Source: Acidobacteriaceae bacterium (GTDB lineage: Bacteria; Acidobacteriota; Terriglobia; Terriglobales; Acidobacteriaceae). From it: 11,115 bases of DNA. Positions 1-5,208 of this stretch are shown piece by piece (position 1 is the stretch's first letter; each line of letters opens with the position of its first letter). The notes beneath the pieces were generated by a model. It was not told where the DNA came from and made no database searches. It was given only the letters and a program-made list of their open reading frames with translations. The translations under genes and the position numbers were made by a program. The stretch spans positions 1,306-12,420 of the forward strand of contig PLUJ01000303.1 of the NCBI GenBank assembly GCA_003165455.1, given 5' to 3'.

Positions 1-96
1 AGCTTGAAGAAGATTCGCGGTCTGCGCAAAGATATCGCGCGCGTCAAGACGATTCTGGGCGAGCGTTCGCGCGCCGCAGCAACGGAGAAACGATGA
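1..96 (+). CDS. rpmC: 50S ribosomal protein L29, C-terminal part (cut by window start)
   Basis: Only the last 31 codons are visible, in frame from base 1 to a TGA at 94-96. The encoded tail is basic (LKKIRGLRKDIARVKTILGE), matching the second helix of L29, a small two-helix protein of the large subunit near the exit of the peptide tunnel. The position directly before rpsQ is the universal order of the S10/spc cluster and supports the call. The stop overlaps the rpsQ start as ATGA, so the two are probably translationally coupled. The tail runs a few residues beyond the usual L29 end (ERSRAAATEKR). The start and the first helix lie outside the window. Confidence 0.9.
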   Translation, partial: SLKKIRGLRKDIARVKTILGERSRAAATEKR

Positions 97-422
97 TGGC
101 GGAAACCGCAGCAGGGAAAGCTACACCCCAGGCCGAACACGTGCAGGGCCGGCGCAAGGAAGTTGTCGGAGAAGTGGTCGCCAACCGCATGCAGAAGACG
201 ATTGTCGTCAAAGTGACCCGCAAGAAAGCGCATCCGTTCTACGGCCGCGTGGTCGCGCGCAATAAGAAGTTTTACGCGCACGACGAGAAGAATGAGGCGC
301 ATGTTGGCGATGTCGTCCGGATTGAAGAGACGCGGCCGCTTTCGAAGCTGAAGCGCTGGAAGCTGAAAGATATCGTTCGCAAGACGGCGCTGGTGCCGGA
401 AGTTGTGCTGGACGCGAAGTAG
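93..422 (+). CDS. rpsQ: 30S ribosomal protein S17
   Basis: S17 is a primary 16S rRNA-binding protein of the small subunit with an OB fold. The core runs from about residue 22 (KEVVGEVVANRMQKTIVVKV) to about 103. The family signature GDVVRIEETRPLSKLKRWKL lies at residues 72-91. At 109 residues it is longer than the usual 80-90; the excess is an Ala/Gly/Lys-rich N-terminal tail of about 20 residues. Two adjacent ATGs are possible, at 93 and 96. A GGAG at 84-87 stands 5 nt before the first and 8 nt before the second, so the second may be used, giving 108 residues. The start overlaps the rpmC stop. Identity is certain; the exact start is not. Confidence 0.97.
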   Translation: MMAETAAGKATPQAEHVQGRRKEVVGEVVANRMQKTIVVKVTRKKAHPFYGRVVARNKKFYAHDEKNEAHVGDVVRIEETRPLSKLKRWKLKDIVRKTALVPEVVLDAK

Positions 423-457
423 AGCAGGCGCTATCGAGATCGAGGGAGATTGAAGCC

Positions 458-829
458 ATGGCTGTGATGATGAGAAGTATGCTGGAGGTCGCCGACAATT
501 CCGGCGCCCGCAAGCTGCAGATGATTCTGCCGCTCGGCGGTTCGACCGGACTCAATGCCGGCCTCGGCGACATAATCACCGCCGCCGTAAAAGAAGCTTC
601 GCCGGATGGCCAGGTGCAGAAGGGCAAAGTGGTGAAAGCGGTGATCGTGCGAACCCGCAAAGAGCATCGGCGGCGCGATGGAACCTATATCCGGTTTGAC
701 CAGAATGCCGCCGTGTTGATCAACGATGCCGGGGAGCCGGTGGGAACCCGCGTGTTCGGTCCGGTCGCGCGCGAGTTGCGCGACAAGCGGTTTTTGAAGA
801 TTGTTTCGCTGGCGCCGGAAGTTATTTAA
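458..829 (+). CDS. rplN: 50S ribosomal protein L14
   Basis: L14 is a highly conserved five-stranded barrel protein of the large subunit that contacts 16S rRNA (bridge B8) and sits next to L19. The core MLEVADNSGARKL begins at residue 8, and GTRVFGPVARELR is at residues 97-109. The length of 123 matches the family's usual 122-123. A strong SD, GAGGGAG at 442-448, stands 9 nt before the ATG at 458 and fixes this start, although the N-terminus MAVMMRS differs from the common MIQMQT type. The gap to rpsQ is 35 nt. It is followed by a 110-nt gap filled by an AT-rich inverted octamer array. Confidence 0.98.
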   Translation: MAVMMRSMLEVADNSGARKLQMILPLGGSTGLNAGLGDIITAAVKEASPDGQVQKGKVVKAVIVRTRKEHRRRDGTYIRFDQNAAVLINDAGEPVGTRVFGPVARELRDKRFLKIVSLAPEVI

Positions 830-831
830 GG

Positions 832-931
832 ATTGAGTAATTTTGGTAATTGAGTAATTTTGTAATTTGAAAGTCGAGGCGATGTTGGTCCTTAAATTAC
901 CCAATTACAAATTACGAAATTACCAAATGAG
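832..931. repeat. AT-rich 8-nt tandem/inverted repeat array between rplN and rplX
   Basis: The gap between the rplN stop and the rplX start holds two arms of degenerate units about 8 nt long. The left arm (832-869) repeats units of the type ATTGAGTA and ATTTTGTA. The right arm (893-931) repeats units of the type AAATTACC and AATTACGA. The right arm is largely the reverse complement of the left: TTTGGTAATT at 842-851 pairs with AATTACCAAA at 918-927, with a single-base register shift further in. About 23 nt of non-repeated sequence separates the arms. The AATT core is its own reverse complement, so an array of this kind can fold in several registers. The array ends 8 nt before the rplX start and no SD lies between. 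Confidence 0.8.
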
Positions 932-939
932 TCGAAATC

Positions 940-1281
940 ATGAGAACTGTTAGCACTGTACAAAAGCGAGTCGATATCCGCCGCAACGACAACGTGAAAG
1001 TAATCACGGGGCGGGACAAGGGCAAGGAAGGCCGCGTGCTGCGCGTATTTCCGAACGACAACAAGCTCCTGGTCGAGCATGTGATGATGGTCAAGAAGCA
1101 CGTCCGGCCGAACCCGCAGCGCAACATCAAGGGCGGCATCGCGGAGCAGGAGAGCCGAATCGCGCTTTCGAACGTACAACTGGTCTGCCCGACCTGCGGC
1201 CCGGTGCGGATTGGCCATGAAATGCAGGGTGACCGCAAGGTGCGGGTCTGCAAGAAGTGCGGAACCACCTTGGATAAGTAA
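940..1281 (+). CDS. rplX: 50S ribosomal protein L24 with two CxxC pairs
   Basis: L24 starts large-subunit assembly by binding the 5' end of 23S rRNA and later sits at the tunnel exit. A KOW-type segment spans about residues 16-43 (DNVKVITGRDKGKEGRVLRV). The C-terminal part carries CPTC at residues 83-86 and CKKC at 104-107, a zinc-ribbon-like pairing seen in many bacterial L24 proteins. The length of 113 is slightly above the usual 102-106, because about 12 residues precede the point where shorter homologues start. The ATG at 940 is the only good start in frame. No SD is visible upstream: the preceding bases belong to the octamer array and its flank. Confidence 0.97.
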   Translation: MRTVSTVQKRVDIRRNDNVKVITGRDKGKEGRVLRVFPNDNKLLVEHVMMVKKHVRPNPQRNIKGGIAEQESRIALSNVQLVCPTCGPVRIGHEMQGDRKVRVCKKCGTTLDK

Positions 1282-1296
1282 CTCAACAAGGAACTC

Positions 1297-1354
1297 GGCG
1301 ATTGGATGATTTAGCGATTGAGGTTCCGGTTTTCGGTTGCTCAATCCCGCGATC
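1297..1354. repeat. Degenerate 8-nt repeat array with inverted arms between rplX and rplE
   Basis: Units resembling GCGATTGA recur with 8-nt spacing in 1297-1323 (GCGATTGG, ATGATTTA, GCGATTGA from 1298). An opposite-strand copy, GCTCAATC followed by CCGCGATC, lies at 1339-1354. ATTGAG at 1317-1322 can pair with CTCAAT at 1340-1345. The loop contains a smaller hairpin with CCG at 1326-1328 and CGG at 1334-1336. The unit is the same type as in the much cleaner array before rpoA (10353-10425), so I read this as a decayed member of that family. In Escherichia coli the S8 repressor site of the spc operon lies near the rplE start; I see no convincing S8-site match here. Confidence 0.55.
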
Positions 1355-1420
1355 AGGAAATGACTATTCTCACGAACCGGTAACCACTCCGAAACCGTGG
1401 GAGGAAGTTGAAGAGACGAA

Positions 1421-2050
1421 ATGGCGAAAGAAAAAGAGAAGAGAGCATCGAAAGATTCTTCGCAGGAGCAGAAAGCGCCAGCTCAGGCGCAACATAGCGC
1501 TAAAGAACGGCCTCGGCTGCGCTCGCGGTTCGAAAAGGAAGTCGCGCCTGCCTTGTTAAAGGAACTTGAGCTCAAGAATGCGATGGCAGTTCCCCGACTG
1601 AATAAGATCGTGGTGAACATGGGGATGGGCGAGGCCACGCAGAATTCGAAGATCCTCGATCCTGCGGTGAATGAGCTAGGCCAAATTACCGGCCAAAAGC
1701 CGATCGTCACCAAGGCCAAGAAGTCGATTGCGGCTTTCAAGGTGCGCGAAGGCCAGGCGATCGGCACCATGGTGACCTTGCGCGGCGACCGCATGTACGA
1801 ATTCTTCGATCGGCTGGTTAGTATCGTTCTGCCGCGCGTTCGCGACTTCAAGGGAGTTTCGACCAAGTCATTCGATGGCCGCGGTAATTACACGATTGGC
1901 CTGCACGATCAGTTGATCTTCCCCGAGATTTCTTACGAAAAAGTCGACAAGATGAAGGGCATGAACGTGACGATCGTGACCACGGCGGCAAACGATAATC
2001 AGGCGCGCTCGCTGTTGAAACATCTGGGCATGCCTTTCCGGGCGCAATAA
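1421..2050 (+). CDS. rplE: 50S ribosomal protein L5
   Basis: L5 binds 5S rRNA with L18, holds the central protuberance and contacts S13 in an intersubunit bridge. The family signature LNKIVVNMGMGEA is at about residues 60-72. Downstream come GQKPIVTKAKKSIAAFKVREG (about 91-111), RDFKGVS (141-147), the loop FDGRGNYTIGL (151-161) and FPEI (167-170). The length of 209 exceeds the usual 179-187. The extra part is an N-terminal tail of about 30 residues rich in Lys, Glu, Gln and Ala (residues 1-30), likely disordered. The ATG at 1421 follows AAGAG at 1411-1415; a stronger GGGAGG at 1399-1404 is rather far. No later in-frame ATG precedes the conserved core closely enough to be preferred, but a shorter form cannot be excluded. 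Confidence 0.97.
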   Translation: MAKEKEKRASKDSSQEQKAPAQAQHSAKERPRLRSRFEKEVAPALLKELELKNAMAVPRLNKIVVNMGMGEATQNSKILDPAVNELGQITGQKPIVTKAKKSIAAFKVREGQAIGTMVTLRGDRMYEFFDRLVSIVLPRVRDFKGVSTKSFDGRGNYTIGLHDQLIFPEISYEKVDKMKGMNVTIVTTAANDNQARSLLKHLGMPFRAQ

Positions 2051-2092
2051 TGGTGAACCGGCAAGTTAACGATACTGGTTTTTAAGGACTGC

Positions 2093-2317
2093 ATGACGAC
2101 AGCAAAACGAGTAAAAGACGCAAAGATCGAAAAGAAGTTTGAGCTGGCGCGCGAGAAAAAGGAGAAGACTCCAAAATTCTCCACGCGCCGGCATAACCGG
2201 TGCAAGATCTGTGGACGTCCACGAGCTTATTTGCGCAAGTTCGGCCTGTGCCGGTTGTGCTTCCGCGGTTTAGCGCTGCGCGGGGAAATTCCAGGCGTCT
2301 CGAAGTCGTCCTGGTAG
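2093..2317 (+). CDS. rpsN: 30S ribosomal protein S14, zinc-binding short type
   Basis: S14 is a late-assembling head protein of the small subunit. This is the zinc (C+) form: the four ligands are C37, C40, C53 and C56 in CKICGRPRAYLRKFGLCRLC. The C-terminus EIPGVSKSSW is the usual ending of this type. The typical length of type Z is 61; here it is 74 because of a Lys/Glu-rich leader of about 13 residues. AAGGA at 2084-2088 stands only 4 nt before the ATG at 2093, which is close but workable. The place between rplE and rpsH is canonical for spc operons. Confidence 0.96.
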   Translation: MTTAKRVKDAKIEKKFELAREKKEKTPKFSTRRHNRCKICGRPRAYLRKFGLCRLCFRGLALRGEIPGVSKSSW

Positions 2318-2354
2318 TGCAGGTTGTGAAGAGTTAAGCAAGCCGCCGCAGGTT

Positions 2355-2371
2355 CTCCGCAAAACGCGGAG
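2355..2371 (+). other. Small GC-rich stem-loop upstream of rpsH
   Basis: CTCCGC (2355-2360) and GCGGAG (2366-2371) form a perfect 6-bp stem with the loop AAAAC. It stands in the 83-nt rpsN-rpsH gap, 15 nt before the rpsH SD (AGGAG, 2387-2391). There is no following T-run, so it is not an intrinsic terminator. It may be a leader hairpin or a processing site; no function can be assigned from sequence alone. No 7- or 8-nt array is seen in this gap. Confidence 0.5.
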
Positions 2372-2400
2372 CGAACGGGTGGTTACAGGAGAAGCAAACG

Positions 2401-2799
2401 ATGAGGTTGACCGATCCGGTTGCAGATATGCTGACGAGGGTGCGCAATGCGCTCCAGGCGCGGCACCAGAAGGTGGACATTCCAGCTTCCAGACTGAAGG
2501 TGGAGATTGCCCGTATTTTGAAAGAAGAGGGGTACATCTCGAACTTTAAGGCGACGGAAGAGGAAGGTCACAAGATTATCCGGATCTACCTGAAGTACGG
2601 CGCGCATAATGAAGCTGCGATTTCCAAAGCGGAGCGCGTGTCGCGTCCCGGATGCCGGGTTTACGTGCGCCGCAGCGAGATTCCGCGCGTGCTGGGCGGC
2701 ATGGGAATCAATATTCTCACCACGCCGCGCGGTGTAATGACCGGACGCCAGGCTCGTAAGGAAGGCGTCGGCGGCGAACTGTTGTGCGAGATTTGGTAG
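2401..2799 (+). CDS. rpsH: 30S ribosomal protein S8
   Basis: S8 binds the central domain of 16S rRNA early in small-subunit assembly and in Escherichia coli is the translational repressor of the spc operon. The N-terminal motif DPVADMLTRVRNA is at residues 5-17. The C-terminal signature is at 103-132: INILTTPRGVMTGRQARK, then GVGGELLCEIW. The length of 132 is typical. The start is set by AGGAG at 2387-2391, 9 nt before ATG. Its last 10 coding bases plus the flank recur directly after the stop (CGAGATTTGG at 2787-2796 and 2802-2811). Confidence 0.98.
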   Translation: MRLTDPVADMLTRVRNALQARHQKVDIPASRLKVEIARILKEEGYISNFKATEEEGHKIIRIYLKYGAHNEAAISKAERVSRPGCRVYVRRSEIPRVLGGMGINILTTPRGVMTGRQARKEGVGGELLCEIW

Positions 2800-2811
2800 T
2801 ACGAGATTTGG
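2787..2811 (+). repeat. Direct duplication of the rpsH 3' end
   Basis: CGAGATTTGG occurs at 2787-2796, just before the rpsH stop (TAG 2797-2799), and again at 2802-2811 just after it, with a 15-nt offset. The second copy is non-coding. Similar stop-spanning duplications follow rplF and rpsE in this window, which makes chance less likely. A small tandem duplication by replication slippage is the simplest explanation. Confidence 0.65.
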
Positions 2812-2819
2812 CAAAGAGG

Positions 2820-2899
2820 TAGCGATCAGCGTTCAGCCGCCGGCCATCAACAAGGCAGCGGTTCTGAGGAGGCTGAGAGCTGAAAGCTGAGAGCTAAGA
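2820..2899. repeat. Heptamer array with inverted arms between rpsH and rplF
   Basis: The right arm is four consecutive 7-nt units of the form GCTRARA at 2872-2899. The left arm shows heptamers GCGATCA and GCGTTCA from 2822, then GCCGCCG to 2842. The left 17 bases (2820-2836) match the reverse complement of 2880-2896 at 14 of 17 positions, so a long hairpin with a loop of about 43 nt is possible. The array ends 4 nt before the rplF start codon and takes up the position where an SD is expected. Confidence 0.8.
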
Positions 2900-2903
2900 T
2901 CTT

Positions 2904-3443
2904 ATGTCACGAATTGGAAAAAAGCCGATCCCGATCCCCAAAGGGGTGACGGTCAAATTTGAAGGCAACACGGTGCTCGTGCAGGGACCAAAGGGCAAGC
3001 TGGATACCGCTCTTCCCGCCGGGATCGTTGTCGAACAAAAAGATGGCCATCTCATCGCGGTGCGGGAGAATGATTCGCAGGCGGCGGTGCATGGTTTGGC
3101 GCGGGCTCTGGTGAATAACGCCGTGGAGGGCGTGACCAGAGGCTGGACGCGCGAACTGGAGATCGTTGGCATTGGTTATCGTGCCGAGATGAAGGGGAAA
3201 GGGATGATTGTGTTCAGTCTTGGTTACTCCCATCCCATCGAATATCCCTTGCCAACCGGAGTTGAGGCGTCGGTGGATCCTAAGCAGACCAAGATTGCGC
3301 TCACTGGAATCGACCGCCAACAGGTTGGCCAAGTGGCGGCCGAGATGCGGTCGCTGCGTCCGCCCGACCCTTACAAAAATAAAGGCGTGCGCTACGCGGG
3401 CGAAAGATTGAAGAAGAAGGTGGGCAAGACCGGAGCGAAATAG
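2904..3443 (+). CDS. rplF: 50S ribosomal protein L6
   Basis: L6 binds 23S rRNA near the factor-binding centre and the sarcin-ricin region and is needed for late large-subunit assembly. The start MSRIGKKPIPIPKGV is the typical N-terminus. Two repeated alpha/beta domains are expected, at about residues 1-80 and 81-179. The bacterial signature PDPYKNKGVRY lies at 154-164 and the tail ends KKKVGKTGAK. The length of 179 is normal. No SD is visible: bases 2893-2903 are the last heptamer unit (GCTAAGA) plus TCTT. Translation may depend on coupling or on a hairpin that brings another ribosome-entry site near. The sequence around its stop is duplicated downstream (3465-3485). Confidence 0.98.
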   Translation: MSRIGKKPIPIPKGVTVKFEGNTVLVQGPKGKLDTALPAGIVVEQKDGHLIAVRENDSQAAVHGLARALVNNAVEGVTRGWTRELEIVGIGYRAEMKGKGMIVFSLGYSHPIEYPLPTGVEASVDPKQTKIALTGIDRQQVGQVAAEMRSLRPPDPYKNKGVRYAGERLKKKVGKTGAK

Positions 3444-3485
3444 AGTCCGGGGCAACATTAAAGTCCGGAGCGAAATAAAGTGCGG
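3430..3485 (+). repeat. Direct duplication spanning the rplF stop codon
   Basis: A 21-nt stretch starting CCGGAGCGAAATA at 3430-3450, which includes the rplF stop, recurs at 3465-3485 with two mismatches and an offset of 35 nt. The copy still carries an in-frame TAA in place of the TAG. The palindrome GGGCCGGCCC (3484-3493) follows at once. The rest of the 94-nt rplF-rplR gap shows no heptamer or octamer array. Confidence 0.8.
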
Positions 3486-3537
3486 GCCGGCCCTAGTTTG
3501 ATTTCCGGCTGGCGGTCAAAGAACCAAGGAAGATTTT

Positions 3538-3903
3538 ATGCTGACAAGAATCTCAAAAAATCAAAAGCGCGGGCACGTGCACGACCGTATTCGCAAGAAA
3601 ATGCAGGGAACGGCGGAGCGGCCACGGCTGAATGTATACCGCTCGCTGAACCACATTTACGTACAGGTCATTGACGACCTTCACGGTGCCACGCTCGTTT
3701 CGGCAAGTTCCGCGGAGGGCAAAAAGGAAGGCCGGCGCAGCGGCGGGAACCTGGCTGCCGCGAAAGATGTAGGGAAGGCGATCGCCGAGCGAGCCAAAGC
3801 GAAGGGTGTGAGCAAGGTTGTGTTCGACCGCGGAGGATATATTTATCATGGCCGGGTGAAGGCGCTGGCGGATGCCGCGCGCGAAGCCGGATTGCAATTC
3901 TAA
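3538..3903 (+). CDS. rplR: 50S ribosomal protein L18
   Basis: L18 binds 5S rRNA and, with L5, attaches it to the central protuberance. RPRLNVYRSLNHIYVQVIDD at residues 28-47 and the C-terminal block FDRGGYIYHGRVKALADAA at 97-115 are standard L18 features. The length of 121 is typical. AAGGAAG at 3526-3532 ends 5 nt before ATG and fixes the start. The N-terminus (residues 1-24) is basic and fits the 5S-binding tail. Confidence 0.98.
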   Translation: MLTRISKNQKRGHVHDRIRKKMQGTAERPRLNVYRSLNHIYVQVIDDLHGATLVSASSAEGKKEGRRSGGNLAAAKDVGKAIAERAKAKGVSKVVFDRGGYIYHGRVKALADAAREAGLQF

Positions 3904-3908
3904 AGGCA

Positions 3909-3984
3909 GCTCATCGCTGTCAGCTCCCAGCTATCAACAGGAGCGACAGGCTCAGAGCTGAAAGCCGATAGCTGAAAGCTGGGT
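3909..3984. repeat. Heptamer array with inverted arms between rplR and rpsE
   Basis: The left arm is four heptamers in strict phase at 3909-3936, each starting GCT (GCTCATC and GCTGTCA first). The right arm is five heptamers at 3950-3984, mostly GCTGAAA or GCCGATA, ending GCTGGGT. A 13-nt spacer separates them. The arms are roughly complementary because the repeated AGCT core is self-complementary. The right arm closely resembles the array before rpmJ (8539-8573): both run GCTGAAA, GCCGAYA, GCTGARA, GCTGG in the same order. It starts 6 nt after the rplR stop and ends 8 nt before the rpsE start. Confidence 0.85.
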
Positions 3985-3992
3985 TTAAAAGA

Positions 3993-4502
3993 ATGCCAAC
4001 AGTCATTAAGAAACTCGATGCGAATTCGTACCAGTTGAAGGATCAGGTTGTAGCCATCAACCGCGTCACGAAAGTGGTGAAGGGCGGCAAGAATATGTCG
4101 TTTGCCGCGCTGGTGGTGGTGGGTGATCCGTCGGCTGCGGTGGTGGGTCACGGTGCGGGTAAGGCCAAGGAAGTTCCGCAGGCGATTCGCAAGGCGATTG
4201 AGGCGGCGAAGAAGAATCTGATCAAGGTGAATCTGACTCAGACCAGCATTCCCCATCTGGTGCTTGGCCGTTATGGCGCCGGCAAGGTTTTGTTGAAGCC
4301 CGCTCCCGAAGGCACGGGCGTAATTGCCGGCGGCGCAGTGCGTGCCGTGATGACCGCGGCGGGCGTGCAGAACGTTCTGACCAAGTCGATTGGGACGACG
4401 AACCCGCACAATGTAATCAAGGCCACATTCGCGGCGCTGAGAAGTTTGAAGAGTCGCGAGAGCGTTGCCGCCATGCGTGGTAAGACATTGCAAGAGATCT
4501 AG
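3993..4502 (+). CDS. rpsE: 30S ribosomal protein S5
   Basis: S5 sits in the small-subunit body near the decoding region and the mRNA entry, and affects translational fidelity. The double-stranded-RNA-binding-like N-terminal domain covers about residues 16-80 (VVAINRVTKVVKGGKNMSFA, then GKAKEVPQAIRKAIE). The C-terminal domain includes PAPEGTGVIAGGAVRAV (103-119) and GTTNPHNVIKAT (134-145). The length of 169 is normal. One oddity: after VVVGD the common Gly-rich loop of the GDGNGRVGxG type reads PSAAVVGHGAG (46-56). No SD precedes the ATG; the upstream bases are the heptamer array and a TTTAAAAGA spacer. The last codons resemble the two 14-nt repeats that follow the stop. Confidence 0.98.
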   Translation: MPTVIKKLDANSYQLKDQVVAINRVTKVVKGGKNMSFAALVVVGDPSAAVVGHGAGKAKEVPQAIRKAIEAAKKNLIKVNLTQTSIPHLVLGRYGAGKVLLKPAPEGTGVIAGGAVRAVMTAAGVQNVLTKSIGTTNPHNVIKATFAALRSLKSRESVAAMRGKTLQEI

Positions 4503-4530
4503 GTTGCAGAAGGATCGTTGCAGAAGGATC
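4488..4530 (+). repeat. Tandem 14-nt duplication across the rpsE-rpmD junction
   Basis: GTTGCAGAAGGATC occurs twice in perfect tandem at 4503-4516 and 4517-4530. The end of rpsE (TTGCAAGAGATC, 4488-4499) looks like a diverged earlier copy. Each copy holds an AAGGA: at 4510-4514 and 4524-4528. The second is correctly spaced (10 nt) for the rpmD ATG at 4539; the first would be a spare. The units also split into 7-nt halves, the same period as the heptamer arrays elsewhere in the window. Confidence 0.85.
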
Positions 4531-4538
4531 AAAGATCA

Positions 4539-4748
4539 ATGATGACGGCGAAAAAGAAGGCAGCGGCCAGCGGAAAGATTCACCTGAAGTGGGTGCGTTC
4601 CGCCATTTGCACACCGGTAAAGCACAAACTGGTGGTCAAAGGCCTGGGCTTCACCCGATTGAACCAAGTGATTGAGCGCCCGGATAACGCGGCGATTCGT
4701 GGCATGGTAGCCAAGATTCCGCATCTGGTCGAGATCGTGCAGGAGTAG
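4539..4748 (+). CDS. rpmD: 50S ribosomal protein L30
   Basis: L30 is a small large-subunit protein with a ferredoxin-like fold. The core is KIHLKWVRSAICTPVKHK at residues 13-30, then LGFTRLNQVIERPDNAAIRG at 36-55, ending in VAKIPHLVEIV. I chose the ATG at 4539 (69 residues; a second ATG at 4542 gives 68) because AAGGA at 4524-4528 is properly spaced. An in-frame TTG at 4518 would add seven residues, but it lies inside the duplicated SD repeat and only 3 nt from the upstream AAGGA. The N-terminal AKKKAAASG is a short tail beyond the usual start near KIHLKW. Confidence 0.95.
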   Translation: MMTAKKKAAASGKIHLKWVRSAICTPVKHKLVVKGLGFTRLNQVIERPDNAAIRGMVAKIPHLVEIVQE

Positions 4749-4755
4749 GCGGCGA

Positions 4756-5208
4756 ATGATAAATTTATCCAATATTCGAGCACCGAAGAAGGCATCTGAA
4801 AAACGCAAACGCGTAGGCCGCGGCATGGGCTCCGGCATGGGCAAGACATCGACCCGCGGACACAAAGGTCAGCGTTCGCGAACCGGTATGCGTTTGATTC
4901 GCGGTTTTGAAGGCGGGCAGATGCCTCTGCACCGCCGCATGCCGAAGCGCGGCTTCACCAACATCTTCCGCAAAGAGTTCAACATCGTCAGCCTGGAGCG
5001 GTTGGTTGCGCTTGGCGCCGAATTACACGCCGCGGCCATCACTCCCGAAGTCCTTCGCAAGGCCGGAGTGATCAAGGCGAAACATCCAGTTAAAATTCTT
5101 GGAGATGGTGAGATCACCATCGCGATCACCGTACACGCACACAAGTTTTCCAAGTCAGCTCAGGAAAAAATCACCAAAGCAGGCGGCAAGATTGAGGTCT
5201 TGCAGTAA
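4756..5208 (+). CDS. rplO: 50S ribosomal protein L15
   Basis: L15 binds 23S rRNA and is a late assembly protein of the large subunit. The Gly/Arg-rich N-terminal extension typical of L15 covers residues 17-60 (KRVGRGMGSGMGKTSTRGHK, then FEGGQMPLHRRMPKRGF at 51-67). The globular C-terminal domain follows (LERLVALGAEL at 80-90, GVIKAKHPVKILGDGE at 104-119). The length of 150 is normal. Its SD, AGGAG at 4741-4745, lies within the last codons of rpmD, 7 nt separate the genes, and the two are probably coupled. The TAA stop shares its last base with the secY ATG. Confidence 0.98.
   Translation: MINLSNIRAPKKASEKRKRVGRGMGSGMGKTSTRGHKGQRSRTGMRLIRGFEGGQMPLHRRMPKRGFTNIFRKEFNIVSLERLVALGAELHAAAITPEVLRKAGVIKAKHPVKILGDGEITIAITVHAHKFSKSAQEKITKAGGKIEVLQ

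Noticed and set aside
1302..1559. 85-codon + strand frame running from the rplX-rplE gap into rplE
   Set aside because: It is mostly an Arg/Lys-rich out-of-frame reading of the L5 N-terminal tail.
3484..3493. GGGCCGGCCC perfect palindrome as an operator
   Set aside because: A single short GC-only palindrome in a GC-rich gap, with no partner site; chance is likely.
3900..4532. 210-codon minus-strand open frame antisense to rpsE
   Set aside because: It is a shadow of rpsE; the translation is His/Arg/Leu-rich with no family resemblance.
4518..4538. TTG at 4518 as the start of rpmD
   Set aside because: It lies inside a duplicated SD repeat only 3 nt from AAGGA; the ATG at 4539 is better spaced and matches L30 lengths.
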